The notes below the pieces were generated by a model that searched no databases, had not been told where the DNA came from, and was given only the letters and a program-made list of their open reading frames with translations. Made by a program: the position numbers and the translations under genes. Shown piece after piece: positions 8,201 to 15,632 of a DNA stretch of 64,000 bases; within the stretch, counting starts at the first letter, position 1; each line of letters starts with the position of its first letter. The DNA comes from Bacillota bacterium (GTDB lineage Bacteria > Bacillota > Clostridia > Peptostreptococcales > Anaerovoracaceae), in contig JAGAXF010000022.1 in NCBI GenBank assembly GCA_017941085.1, positions 1-64,000 on the forward strand, in the 5' to 3' direction.

Positions 8201-11200
8201 GGATGGTGCAAGGAGGCTTCTCTTGAAACTCTTTGGGATTTTGAAAATGACAGAGTCACAGAAGACACCAGGCTTTATGCAAAGTGGGTACACAGACATG
8301 ATGGAATCACTTTCGATCCCTGGATGGCGACCGACAGCATGCCTCAAAAGGCAGGCAGCTATTATCTGCTAAATGATGTCACATTGGAAGACCCCTGGAC
8401 ATTGCCGGAGGTAGATTTCGAAAGTGAAATGAATCTTTGCCTAAACGGAAAAACTCTGCGCATGACAGCAGAAGACGGAAATGCAATCGAGGTTACTGCC
8501 AATTGGAACATGAGCATCTACGACGAAAATAATGAAGGGAAGATCACAGGTGCACCCGATGCGGGAATTGATATAGAAGGAGATTCATGGAATGGTAAGT
8601 ACGCCCAGGTGAATCTACATGGCGGCTGCGTTACCGGTAACAATTGGAGCGGCGTAAGGGCTAGAGGATGGGGTAAGCTCTACATGTATGGGGGCATTAT
8701 CTCAGGAAATACCAGTGAAAATGGTGCAGGCATTAACGGCAGCACTGACGCATATCCGGTTGTTGTGGCTTTGTATGGTGGACAGATTGTAAATAACACC
8801 GCGCTTAGGCACGGTGGCGGTGTCTACGTTTGCTCTGATGGAAGCTACGGCACAGCCAGTACTCTGTTCATTGGTGGCGAAAACACAGGCGCAGAGAAAT
8901 TGATCATCAAGGATAACCAGGCTTGGGGTGATGTGAATAATATCGAGCTTGACCGTAACGATTTATCGAGAGTGTATGCGCATATCAGAATCGAGGGCAA
9001 TTTGGCGGAAGGAAGTGAAATCGGAGTTACCAAAATGGACAGGGATAACCTGAACCCGGGTAAAGAAAACGTGGTAACCGGAAATCTTCCGGCCTATAGC
9101 GATGTGGCGTCCTACTTCTTTAGTGACATGGATTACAACTCAGATTACTTCCCGTATGAGCTGATTATAAACAGTAATGGAGAACTGGCATTTGTCAAGG
9201 TTTACACCTTGGGATTGTATCCGGGCGAAGGAACAGGGGAAGTTATTGAAGAAAAGGTCCTTGATCAGAAAGAATTTACTTTGCCGGAAAACCCATTCAC
9301 AGCACCTGAAAACGGTTATTTCGACAGCTGGAAAATGATGACTGAGTGGATGGATGATGAAGAAGCAGAATTCAAAAAAACCGGCGATGTTATAAAACCT
9401 GAGAGTGATTGGAAAATCACTGCCCTGTGGAAATACTACGTCCATGAAATAAGCTTCGATGCAAACGGCGGAGCAGGCACAATGGAACCTGTAAGTTCAA
9501 ATGAAAAGGACGGTAGCTACACGCTGCCGGAATCGGGCTTCACTGCACCTAGCGATGCAGTGGTCTTTAATGGCTGGAAGATTGGAGACACTGATGAAAT
9601 AAAGCAGCCGGGCGATGTGATCAAAGTGACGAAAGACATCACCCTCGTTGCCAATTGGAGCAAATTGCTGACAGTGACATTTGATCCGGGGGATGGCACA
9701 GGAGAGATGGACAGCATGACGGTTGTAGAGGGAGATGACTTCGAACTTCCGAAAAATGGCTTTGCTCCTCCGGAGTACAGAGAGTTTGCCGGATGGAGCA
9801 TACCGGGAGTCACAGGCATTCTGCATCCAGGTGAAATGACCAATGTAAATGAGGATACCACAATAACCGCCCAGTGGGTATCGGAGGATGATTTCAATAT
9901 CCGCGTACAGGGAATACACATTGACGGCGATAACTATAAGGATGTGCTGGGGGATCTGGACGGTGATGCGGCAACGGTCGTTTACGATCCACACACCGGC
10001 ACCCTTACGCTGAATAATGCCACAATCGAAGCAGCCAAGGATAAGAGGAACCCGAAGGCATCCGGCGAATATGGCATTTATGCCAGCAGCGCGGGAGCAG
10101 ATTTCAACATTGTCCTGATTGGCGATAATACAATCATGAACAGGGAGACTGAAACCGGAGAAGGAAGCGCAGTTAGGGGAATCTATGTGCGTAGAGACAG
10201 ATTCGGTGGAATCAGTGGAGACGGAAGTCTTACCATCGATTTTACAGGAAACAGTGATACATCCCTTAATTGTGGGGGAGTCCTCTACGGCACGGGCGTA
10301 GGCAATCTTACCATCAGCGGCTGCGACGTTACTATAAACCTGCCTGCAAGCAGCCACAATAGCGGAGTTGAGCTATATAACAGAACCGATAATATTTTCC
10401 TAAAGGATAGAGCCAACCTAAAGATTAAATGTGAATCGGAAAGCGGCGCTGCCATGACGGACGCCATATTAAACGTTTCCGAGGACTCTACAGCTGAGCT
10501 CGTATCAAATGCCCAGACCTTTAGAAGAGTAACGATAAGTGACAACACCAAGTCTCTGGGAGCTCTTGTTAATACCGAACCAAAACAAGAGGAAGGAGAA
10601 GTTTGGGATAAGGAAACAGATATAAGCACATACAAATATGCCCTTATTCCGTACTCCGTAGACAAGGAAGCCCTGAAGCAGGCAATATCTAATGGAGATA
10701 AAGCAAAAGAGGACATCTTAGTTGCTGAAGATGGCAATGAAATAGAGTGCACATCAAAGTACACTACTCTGGCAGAAAAGAAGGCCCTGGATAATGCAAT
10801 TAAATCTGCTCAGGATGTGTTTGATGATCCAAAAGCAGCCCAACCAAAGGTAGATGCTGCCACAGCACAATTAAAAGAAGCCATAAAGAAATACAATGAT
10901 GCTATAAAAGACGGAACGGGACATGATTGGGAATTCAAAGGATTCACCTGGACCGGTGACGATGAAAGTGGTTACAGTCAAGCAGTCGGTAATTACCAAT
11001 GTAATAGTGACAATAATCATAGTGAAAGCATTAGAGGAAATCTTGAAGTAAACAGGATTGAACCTACTTGCACCAAAGCAGGAACAGTGACATATACCGC
11101 AACAATTACAGAGGAGGAAAGCCTGGATGGTTCTTCCCATACAGATAAAAAAACAACGGAATTAAAAGCCACAGGTCATAATCCTGGAACAGCGGTAAAG

Positions 11201-12565
11201 GAAAACGAAGTTGTTCCAACCTGCGTTGCACCCGGTGGATATGATTTAGTTACATATTGCACAGTTTGTAACAAAAAGATTTCTTCTTCCCACGTGAACC
11301 TACCTGCCACAGGCCATGATTGGGGAGAGTGGGAAACTGTTCTGGAACCAACAGAAACAGAGCACGGAACTGAAAAACGAGTATGTAAGCATGACGCTGC
11401 TCATGTTGAAACCCACGACATACCGGTTATAGGTCATAGTCACCATTTGTCTCATGTTGAGGCGGTGGCTCCTACCTGCACAGAAACTGGAACAATTGAA
11501 TATTGGGTTTGTAACAAGGGCGATAATCCTTGTGGTAGATATTTTAATGACCAGGATGGAACAAAGAGAATAACATCTGAAGAGTTAATAGTTCCGGCAA
11601 AGGGACATACTGAGGGTGAAAAAGTGACGGAGAATGTTGTGGAAGCAACCTGCGAAACCGCCGGCTCCCATGACGAAAACATCTACTGTGAAGTATGCCA
11701 TAAGGAACTAAAACATAACCACATAATTGGTCCTGCCCTTGGACATGACTGGGGAGAATGGGAGGTAACAAAGGAAGCAACTGAGGAAGAGGAAGGAGAA
11801 GAGACCAGAGTTTGTAAGAGGGATCCAAATCATAAAGAGACAAGACCCATTGATAAGCTTGAGCCTTCGAACCCAGACCCAATAAACCCGGATCCTGTAA
11901 ATCCGGATCCTGTTAATCCGGACCCAGTTAACCCGGATCCTGTTAATCCGGACCCGGTTAATCCAGATCCAGTTAACCCGGATCCTGTTAATCCGGACCC
12001 GGTTAATCCAGATCCTGTTAACCCAGATCCGGTAAATCCGGACCCGGTTAATCCAGATCCTGTTAACCCAGATCCGGTAAATCCGGAACCTGAGATTAGC
12101 TATGTAAATACCGAAGGTAATGGCAACAAGTGGACAAAGGGTAGCGGTAATCCATGTGACTTTACCTTTAAGAGAACTAATGATGATGAGAAAACCTTTG
12201 CTCACTTTATAGGAATCCAGATTGATGGTCAGGATGTGGACCAGTCCAATTATGAAGCTTTCGAAGGAAGCGTAATAATAAAACTTAGGACAGAATATTT
12301 AAATACTCTTTCTGTTGGAGAACATACAATTAGGGCATTGTTTAATGATGGCAATAATCCGTCGGCTAAATTTGAAGTATTGGACAAGAAAATAGACAAT
12401 GCATCAAACAATAGCTCTACTGATGGAGGTACTGCTCCTAAGGAGTCCAAGCCCATTGCAGCAAAGACAGGAGATGCTTCAAATGCTTCTCTATGGATGC
12501 TGATAATTGTTGGTGGACTAGTGATATCAATAGTTATATTTAGAAGAATGAAATATCATAATTAA
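5285..12565 (+). CDS. giant multi-domain cell-surface protein (adhesin-like)
   Basis: This is a 2426-aa exported protein. Residues 1-39 are a signal peptide ending VVYA. Residues about 40-285 resemble DUF6273 (ending GVRPAIKLK). About nine InlB-type B repeats (Flg_new/Listeria-Bacteroides; VTFNDGMG or ISFDANGG with a GW motif) lie around 567-1000 and 1308-1535. Residues about 1005-1290 look like a right-handed beta-helix (GNNWSGVRARGWGKLYMYGG). A second beta-rich module covers about 1536-1780, a FIVAR-like three-helix unit 1791-1873, and Cys/His repeats with GHDW motifs 397-560 and 1878-2190. A proline-rich (NPDPV)n stalk spans 2196-2269, then a beta domain. The end is a KTGD motif, one transmembrane helix and RRMKYHN, like a sortase substrate, but the motif is AAKTGD, not LPxTG. 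It is probably wall- or membrane-anchored and may bind host or polymer ligands. Confidence 0.85.
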   Translation: MTHLRAQTVRTKINKAMSIFLCLVLLTSMIPRFGTVVYAEGLGTKYIGADYIGSDASKPNLKVVNIGGTSWLVIGYDGEGALSSAGEIVLFADDVLTTCAYNDPGDEYYTDYEYTKEAMTYKGSTLERTINQYVKDNFTAGEIESIIPRQLEAMEIPDYNTHDEQWWDDNFHTIDKVPYEGVNALAWPLSAKEAYYDVPQFIRMFASEEYWLRTLGTGQWEELDLEEWFPPLMATVDKAGNVTMQDWRMEDLIDSHGVRPAIKLKKDNIVLTTEVENKEWKLTLKDSAHANFIVDNCEYVLDSNGNHTITYQNAVPGDNEYISYIIQGADGSLVKYQECDKVTSASGTATLTGLPKDANGKIALEEGQKLYVFNEQKNGDDKSDYSSPLIEIGEEKGHDWAFDKFEWTGEPDYTSVKATYYCSKNKAHTTSIDANLAKETTVEPTCDAEGTIEYTASISADKALDGKAQQEVKEGSVATAPHKWQFTGFDWTGDYENGYTAAVANYQCENYESHTTKADAVITNEVIKPDIGKDGKTVYTAMVSAADSPDGKRRTDKKDALPTKLGKFTVTFNDGMGNTLKTEEVWEGYPATAPDEPKRQYFKFDGWDRDFSKITEDLTVSAKWTTYDVTIVLYKDIDARISSHYTWQAGNGFTLPGPSEVDIPQGYRFVAWGVSDTPGVSGDVVYKHPGDVIVPEKNVYIFPECKAGNWTVTFVNYDDTVLGREIYRNGTSANEIKQPGTPTKPGDAHYSYVFKGWTPELEDVYEDKTYKAVYDQVLTKHKVQFVNDDGTVISEKEYEYGTEAADIEIPTKKPTKAADAQYTYNFAGWDRPCEDVTGPATYTATYGKTINQYTISFDAAEGTGNKDSETLDYGAEYTLPSAEDINFSAPSGKYFAGWSLKMGDAEEVVMDEGESFELTADAVLTARWGGELKVSFDMSWVDAQAPEDITVVSGRKIEEPENPKDAGDLKFGGWCKEASLETLWDFENDRVTEDTRLYAKWVHRHDGITFDPWMATDSMPQKAGSYYLLNDVTLEDPWTLPEVDFESEMNLCLNGKTLRMTAEDGNAIEVTANWNMSIYDENNEGKITGAPDAGIDIEGDSWNGKYAQVNLHGGCVTGNNWSGVRARGWGKLYMYGGIISGNTSENGAGINGSTDAYPVVVALYGGQIVNNTALRHGGGVYVCSDGSYGTASTLFIGGENTGAEKLIIKDNQAWGDVNNIELDRNDLSRVYAHIRIEGNLAEGSEIGVTKMDRDNLNPGKENVVTGNLPAYSDVASYFFSDMDYNSDYFPYELIINSNGELAFVKVYTLGLYPGEGTGEVIEEKVLDQKEFTLPENPFTAPENGYFDSWKMMTEWMDDEEAEFKKTGDVIKPESDWKITALWKYYVHEISFDANGGAGTMEPVSSNEKDGSYTLPESGFTAPSDAVVFNGWKIGDTDEIKQPGDVIKVTKDITLVANWSKLLTVTFDPGDGTGEMDSMTVVEGDDFELPKNGFAPPEYREFAGWSIPGVTGILHPGEMTNVNEDTTITAQWVSEDDFNIRVQGIHIDGDNYKDVLGDLDGDAATVVYDPHTGTLTLNNATIEAAKDKRNPKASGEYGIYASSAGADFNIVLIGDNTIMNRETETGEGSAVRGIYVRRDRFGGISGDGSLTIDFTGNSDTSLNCGGVLYGTGVGNLTISGCDVTINLPASSHNSGVELYNRTDNIFLKDRANLKIKCESESGAAMTDAILNVSEDSTAELVSNAQTFRRVTISDNTKSLGALVNTEPKQEEGEVWDKETDISTYKYALIPYSVDKEALKQAISNGDKAKEDILVAEDGNEIECTSKYTTLAEKKALDNAIKSAQDVFDDPKAAQPKVDAATAQLKEAIKKYNDAIKDGTGHDWEFKGFTWTGDDESGYSQAVGNYQCNSDNNHSESIRGNLEVNRIEPTCTKAGTVTYTATITEEESLDGSSHTDKKTTELKATGHNPGTAVKENEVVPTCVAPGGYDLVTYCTVCNKKISSSHVNLPATGHDWGEWETVLEPTETEHGTEKRVCKHDAAHVETHDIPVIGHSHHLSHVEAVAPTCTETGTIEYWVCNKGDNPCGRYFNDQDGTKRITSEELIVPAKGHTEGEKVTENVVEATCETAGSHDENIYCEVCHKELKHNHIIGPALGHDWGEWEVTKEATEEEEGEETRVCKRDPNHKETRPIDKLEPSNPDPINPDPVNPDPVNPDPVNPDPVNPDPVNPDPVNPDPVNPDPVNPDPVNPDPVNPDPVNPDPVNPDPVNPEPEISYVNTEGNGNKWTKGSGNPCDFTFKRTNDDEKTFAHFIGIQIDGQDVDQSNYEAFEGSVIIKLRTEYLNTLSVGEHTIRALFNDGNNPSAKFEVLDKKIDNASNNSSTDGGTAPKESKPIAAKTGDASNASLWMLIIVGGLVISIVIFRRMKYHN
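11870..12091 (+). repeat. 15-bp tandem repeat coding for an NPDPV stalk
   Basis: Fourteen consecutive 15-bp units (one NPDPI, thirteen NPDPV), then a degenerate NPEP. Synonymous variants alternate in longer blocks (for example gat cct gtt versus gac ccg gtt), which suggests expansion by duplication of multi-unit blocks. It probably forms an extended proline-rich stalk that spans the cell wall. Copy number could vary between strains. Confidence 0.9.
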
Positions 12566-12610
12566 TTCTTTAGTATTTATTAGTTCTAGGGAAAGATAAG
12601 GAGATATACC

Positions 12611-12775
12611 ATGAACCTAGCAAAAATTTCAGTAAATGGACAATTAACTTTGCCCATAGAAATCCGTAAGCGTTTAGATGTTAAAGGCGGGGATAAGGTT
12701 TTGTTTTTGGAGAATCCCAATGGAGAAATTGTAATTTCCAATGCAAAAGACATGACCGTTGAAAAAGCAGAATAA
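12611..12775 (+). CDS. SpoVT/AbrB (MazE-like) domain protein, 54 aa
   Basis: The protein reads MNLAKISVNGQLTLPIEIRK and continues RLDVKGGDKVLFL, the swapped-hairpin AbrB/SpoVT DNA-binding fold found in transition-state regulators and MazE-type antitoxins. A near-consensus AAGGAGATATACC site precedes the ATG. No toxin gene is adjacent, so it is more likely a small transcriptional regulator than an antitoxin. It stands 43 bases before a phosphatase lipoprotein gene. A second copy, broken by a stop codon, lies at 17906, upstream of another lipoprotein gene. Target and function are unknown. Confidence 0.8.
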   Translation: MNLAKISVNGQLTLPIEIRKRLDVKGGDKVLFLENPNGEIVISNAKDMTVEKAE

Positions 12776-12818
12776 GGCGTTGATTTCAATTTCTAGTTGT
12801 TGGAGGAGAAACCATATA

Positions 12819-13979
12819 ATGAAAAACAATAAGAAGTTTCGTAGATTAAGCAAGGTAACAGCCTTTGTATTACTTCTTGTTTTGCTGCTAACAGGATGTG
12901 GAAATCAAAGTTCACAGACAAGTGAATCTGCTCTGGCTAACAATACTCCTGCAGAAAGAAATTCAGACATTAACATTGAAGACGCTTTTTCCTACTGGAA
13001 TCAGGAAGCCCCTTCCTTAAAGGTTCTTACTGACTATGTGAAGGGGGTTACAGAAGAGGGCTCTTCAGATTTCATTCCGCCGGAAGACAGAGTAGCAGTT
13101 TTCGATATGGATGGAACAGTATGTGGTGAACTTTTTCCCACCTATTTTGAATACTACCTTTTGGCCTATAGAATATTCCAGGATCCTACATACACTCCTG
13201 ATGAGGAGGTATTGGAGGTAGGCAAAATATTGAGAGACTGTGGCGTTGATCATAGTTTTCCTGATGGCATGGATATGATACATGCCAAGGCTGCAGCCAA
13301 GGCCTACGCAGGAATGACCCTTAGTGAGTTTGAAAACTTTGTAACAGAAGCCTTGGTTCGTGACGTAGATGGATTCCAGGGCATGACCTACGGTGAAGCT
13401 TTTTATCTCCCCATGATTCAGGTGGTGGACTATCTTCAGGATAATGACTTTAAGGTATTCATAGTAAGTGGAAGCGACCGATTCATTTGCAGAGCATTCC
13501 TTGAAGGGACTATAGACATTCCCGATGAAAACTTTATCGGCATGGATGTTCAGCTGGAGGCTACAGGTCAAGGGGAAACCGATGGTTTAAACTACGTGTT
13601 TTCTGCCGGTGACGATCTTGTAAGAACGGATAAGCTTCTAATAAAGAATCTTAAGACTAACAAGGTCCTGCAAATCGCCCAGGAAATTGGGCATCAACCC
13701 GTTTTATCCTTTGGCAATAGCAGTGGCGACGTCAGCATGCACAACTACACCATAAACGACAACAAGTATAAGAGCGCAGCATTTATGCTGGTGGCAGACG
13801 ATGAAGAAAGAGATTATGGTAACCAGTCAAAGGGAGAGGAACTAAAGACCAAATGGGAGGAAAACGGATTTAACGTAATCTCAATGAAAAATGATTTCCT
13901 AACCATATATGGAGACCAAGTGAAAAAGACAGGAACTTTCCGTTGGGCAGAAGAATTTAGAGGTGATTATAATGAGTGA
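12819..13979 (+). CDS. HAD-superfamily phosphatase lipoprotein
   Basis: The 386-aa protein starts at the ATG at 12819, preceded by GGAGGAG; an earlier in-frame ATG at 12759 would bury the signal peptide and lies inside the AbrB gene. Residues 1-28 are a lipoprotein signal (lipobox LLTGC). The HAD motifs are clear: motif I VFDMDGTVCGE, motif II VSGSDR, and motif IV GNSSGDVSMHNY. The arrangement is phosphoserine-phosphatase-like. It should remove phosphate from an unknown small molecule on the outside of the cell. Its end overlaps the start of the PP2C gene by 8 bases, so the two are translationally coupled. Confidence 0.85.
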   Translation: MKNNKKFRRLSKVTAFVLLLVLLLTGCGNQSSQTSESALANNTPAERNSDINIEDAFSYWNQEAPSLKVLTDYVKGVTEEGSSDFIPPEDRVAVFDMDGTVCGELFPTYFEYYLLAYRIFQDPTYTPDEEVLEVGKILRDCGVDHSFPDGMDMIHAKAAAKAYAGMTLSEFENFVTEALVRDVDGFQGMTYGEAFYLPMIQVVDYLQDNDFKVFIVSGSDRFICRAFLEGTIDIPDENFIGMDVQLEATGQGETDGLNYVFSAGDDLVRTDKLLIKNLKTNKVLQIAQEIGHQPVLSFGNSSGDVSMHNYTINDNKYKSAAFMLVADDEERDYGNQSKGEELKTKWEENGFNVISMKNDFLTIYGDQVKKTGTFRWAEEFRGDYNE

Positions 13980-15561
13980 GGATAGAAGTCGACATGCGGT
14001 GAATGTGTCGGGAAGATTAGTTGACAGAATCGATTCGGAAATAGGTAAACATAGGGGAGTAATAGTATTTGGGTATTATTTTACTGCGGCACTGTCCATT
14101 TTAAGCATTGCCCTTCTGTTTGTCAGAACCTTTTCTGGCTTGGAAGCTGCCTGGATACTCAGTATAGGTGGAGATATTTTCTGCCTCCTGGTTTGTTCAA
14201 TGCTTTTTTTAAGTTGCCTTTTGGCCAGAGAAAGGGATGGTGATTATCTTAGATTATTCACCTTGCTTCTAACGGTAACTGCAGTGGCGCTTTTCTTAGA
14301 TGAGATGACTTGGCTGGTTCAAGGACTACCCAAATTTAGAACTCTAAACCTTATTATAAATGCCTTCTATTATGCCAACGGCGCAGTTCTCATGTTTATG
14401 TTTTGGCGCTATGTAACTTTTGCGTTGGATATGAATGGCAAGTTACTAAGAGTTGTAGATTCCATACTAGGGCTTTTGCTTCTTCCCCACATAGTGGCAT
14501 GTTTTGTAAACATAGTTTATCCTTTGTATTATTCCGTGGATGCAAATGGGGTTTATTCAAGGGGAGAGCACTATTTCGAAAGTCAAATATATCTCATGGT
14601 TTGCATAGCCAGCGTGGTAATTGCTTTGATAGTTTCAAAGGCTCCCAGGCGTCAAAAGCTAATTGCATCATCCTTTGTTTCAATACCCATACTGAGCTAT
14701 GCGGTTACGGCAAATGTATTTGGCATTTCAGTTAATTATAGCTGTAGCATGGTTGCAATAGTTCTTATCTATGGAGTGCTCTTTGCTGACAGATCAAATT
14801 CAATTGCCGTGACAGAAAGAGACCTGGCCCTTGCCACCAGAATCCAGGCAGATATGCTGCCAAACGTATTTCCGGCATTTCCGGAAAGGGAGGAATTCGA
14901 TGTATATGCATCAATGAATCCGGCCAAGGAAGTGGGTGGTGATTTTTATGATTTCTTCTTTATAGACGAAGATCATCTAGGTATTGTAATGGCAGATGTT
15001 AGCGGTAAGGGTGTTCCTGCGGCTCTATTTATGATGATATCCATGACTCTTATTAAGAACAACGCACTATCAGGAAAGAGTCCTGCAGAAGTGCTTGAGG
15101 ATACCAATAATCAGATATGTGCCAACAATAAGGAGGAGATGTTTGTAACCGCCTGGTTTGGTATTTTGGATATAAAAAACGGTAAAATAACAGCCGCCAA
15201 TGCGGGACATGAATTCCCTATGGTTAAGCATCCCAATGGCGGCTTTGAACTGTATAAGGATAAGCACGGATTTGTTATAGGTGGCATGAAGGGAATGAAG
15301 TATAAAGAGTATGACCTGAATCTTGAACCCGGTTCAACACTCTTCCTATATACTGATGGAGTGCCTGAGGCAACAAATCAGCAGAATGAACTCTTTGGCG
15401 TGGAACGAGCGGTAGAAGCCCTTAATGAAGACCCTAACAGAACTCCGGAGGAATTACTAAAGGCTGTGGATGATGCAGTATGGAAGTTTGTGGGAGGCGC
15501 TGACCAGTTTGATGATTTAACCATGCTGTGCCTTAGGTTTGTGGGAAAGGAAAACCATTAA
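13972..15561 (+). CDS. membrane SpoIIE/RsbU-type PP2C phosphatase
   Basis: The 529-aa protein starts at ATG 13972 (AGAGGTG just upstream), inside the end of the HAD gene. Residues about 25-275 hold roughly seven or eight hydrophobic segments. The C-terminal half is a PPM/SpoIIE Ser/Thr phosphatase domain: EVGGDFYDFFFIDEDH, ADVSGKGVPAALFM, TDGVPEA and DDLTMLCL supply the metal-binding Asp residues. In this family such enzymes dephosphorylate STAS anti-anti-sigma factors, with the membrane region sensing a signal. No STAS protein or sigma factor is in the window; the only RsbW-like ATPase seen is the tail of the MATE protein at 2545. Confidence 0.9.
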   Translation: MSEDRSRHAVNVSGRLVDRIDSEIGKHRGVIVFGYYFTAALSILSIALLFVRTFSGLEAAWILSIGGDIFCLLVCSMLFLSCLLARERDGDYLRLFTLLLTVTAVALFLDEMTWLVQGLPKFRTLNLIINAFYYANGAVLMFMFWRYVTFALDMNGKLLRVVDSILGLLLLPHIVACFVNIVYPLYYSVDANGVYSRGEHYFESQIYLMVCIASVVIALIVSKAPRRQKLIASSFVSIPILSYAVTANVFGISVNYSCSMVAIVLIYGVLFADRSNSIAVTERDLALATRIQADMLPNVFPAFPEREEFDVYASMNPAKEVGGDFYDFFFIDEDHLGIVMADVSGKGVPAALFMMISMTLIKNNALSGKSPAEVLEDTNNQICANNKEEMFVTAWFGILDIKNGKITAANAGHEFPMVKHPNGGFELYKDKHGFVIGGMKGMKYKEYDLNLEPGSTLFLYTDGVPEATNQQNELFGVERAVEALNEDPNRTPEELLKAVDDAVWKFVGGADQFDDLTMLCLRFVGKENH

Positions 15562-15632
15562 CAGGATTAGGAGCCGGTGACACAAAGAGATTATCTTTGA
15601 GTATAAATCCGGTCTAACTAAAGGAGTTTCTA

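Noticed and set aside
9497..10357. 286-residue minus-strand frame inside the giant protein gene
   Set aside because: Antisense shadow of a long repetitive coding region; no start signals and no domain-like sequence.
11870..12091. CRISPR-like array
   Set aside because: The repeats are 15 bp, directly adjacent, in frame and coding; there are no spacers.
11708..12205. Minus-strand frame with repeated INRIRVNWI-type sequence
   Set aside because: It is the mirror of the NPDPV tandem repeat, so its apparent periodicity has no independent meaning.
12611..12775. Antitoxin of a toxin-antitoxin pair
   Set aside because: No toxin-like gene (MazF, PemK, Fic, PIN) is adjacent; the neighbouring gene is a phosphatase lipoprotein.
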